From Urbifossiella sp043733485 (lineage in GTDB: Bacteria > Planctomycetota > Planctomycetia > Gemmatales > Gemmataceae): a DNA stretch of 9,427 bases. The DNA lies in NCBI GenBank assembly GCA_043733485.1, contig JAYTGN010000342.1:1-9427 (forward strand). The letters run 5' to 3'. Below are positions 9,199-9,427 of the stretch, piece after piece (the stretch's first letter is position 1; every line of letters starts with the position of its first letter). The notes under the pieces are model-generated. The model worked only from the letters and a program-made list of their open reading frames with translations, made no database searches and had not been told where the DNA came from. Made by a program: the position numbers and the translations under genes.

Positions 9199-9204
9199 CA
9201 CCTC
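9199..9204 (-). promoter_or_regulatory. Shine-Dalgarno GAGGTG deciding the protease start
   Basis: The minus strand reads GAGGTG 6 nt before the GTG at 9190-9192, a strong match to the anti-Shine-Dalgarno sequence. The alternative in-frame GTG at 9199-9201 is part of this same hexamer and has no good ribosome-binding site of its own. Confidence 0.6.
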
Positions 9205-9220
9205 GTCGGGCTACCGAGAG

Positions 9221-9255
9221 CCGGGACTTGGCAACCCGGGACTGAGGCATCCCGG
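9221..9255. repeat. Overlapping short hairpins in the protease gene leader
   Basis: CCGGGACT occurs at 9221-9228 and again at 9236-9243, 15 bp apart, followed by TCCCGG at 9250-9255. CCGGG (9221-9225) can pair with CCCGG (9235-9239), or CCGGGA (9236-9241) with TCCCGG (9250-9255). The two stems share 9236-9239, so they exclude each other. They lie about 30-60 nt upstream of the GTG start. This may be a leader regulatory structure or only a degenerate repeat. Confidence 0.6.
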
Positions 9256-9309
9256 TGTTCGTCGGTTAGGCGATCGGCAGTTCTTCTGACCCATTCCGGG
9301 GTGCGTAGG

Positions 9310-9356
9310 GTGGGCCGGAGCGAGGCAAGGCTTCAGCCTTGCCGAGTGAGGCCCAC
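9310..9356. repeat. Intergenic hairpin (GTAGGGTGGGCC-type repeat)
   Basis: The outer stem GTGGGCC/GGCCCAC (9310-9316 with 9350-9356) and perfect inner stem GGCAAGGC/GCCTTGCC (9324-9331 with 9336-9343) enclose a TTCA loop, with an unpaired 7/6-nt internal loop between them. It has the form of a dispersed REP-like palindrome in non-coding DNA. No gene overlaps it, and the region 9205-9427 otherwise holds no supported coding sequence. Confidence 0.8.
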
Positions 9357-9383
9357 GTGCATCGGCTGAGACACTCCCCCGTG

Positions 9384-9427
9384 GGCCGGACCGCAACAAC
9401 CGCTTCGCGGATTGTCGCGGTCCGGCC
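9384..9427. repeat. Long GC-rich hairpin at the window edge
   Basis: GGCCGGACCGC (9384-9394) pairs with GCGGTCCGGCC at 9417-9427. After one mismatch ACAA pairs with TTGT, then one bulged A, then CCGC pairs with GCGG around a TTC loop. The nearly complete 44-nt stem-loop ends exactly at the window boundary and may extend past it. It could be a terminator or protective 3' structure for a gene to the right, or another REP-like repeat. Confidence 0.75.

Overview
The window looks like chromosomal DNA of a planctomycete, most likely of the Gemmata/Gemmataceae group. The signs are high GC content, a giant exported protein whose N-terminus carries the LExLExRxxPA-type motif (here VEGLEDRSVPA), a C-terminal FG-GAP module of the GAGxGGGPHVKVF...SFFAFDxxFTGG type common in that group, a small TIGR03067-like lipocalin-sized secreted protein, and abundant short palindromic intergenic repeats. 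The taxonomic call is an inference from protein style; no rRNA or other marker is present.

Layout. All three genes are on the minus strand, so transcription runs from right to left. The right edge (9202-9427) is a non-coding leader rich in hairpins. Next comes one very large gene (2746-9192, about 2148 aa). It encodes a secreted subtilase/sedolisin-like protease joined to RTX-like beta-roll sequence, one Big_9/cadherin-like domain, five roughly 102-aa tandem cadherin-like repeats and a six-unit FG-GAP propeller-like domain. After a 120-nt gap holding a plausible sigma70-type promoter lies a small secreted protein (2194-2625). A 271-nt intergenic region (1923-2193) is almost entirely repeats: a 36-bp tandem array and two long perfect hairpins. 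Last is a complete but divergent Hsp70/DnaK gene (78-1922), whose stop codon is followed 4 nt later by two more copies of the same hairpin family.

How the genes relate. Nothing in the sequence shows that they form one pathway. The spacing, the internal promoter candidate and the repeat-filled gaps suggest three separate transcription units. The protease and the small protein are both predicted to leave the cytoplasm, while the Hsp70 is cytoplasmic and has no GrpE or J-protein partner in the window.

Most notable points: a four-copy hairpin family that tightly brackets the hsp70 gene and shows one compensated base-pair change; an 11-residue insertion in the substrate-binding domain of the Hsp70; a protease whose active site appears to use Glu where classical subtilisins have His; and two mutually exclusive hairpins in the leader of the giant gene. 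I see no clear evidence of a wholly new multi-gene system.
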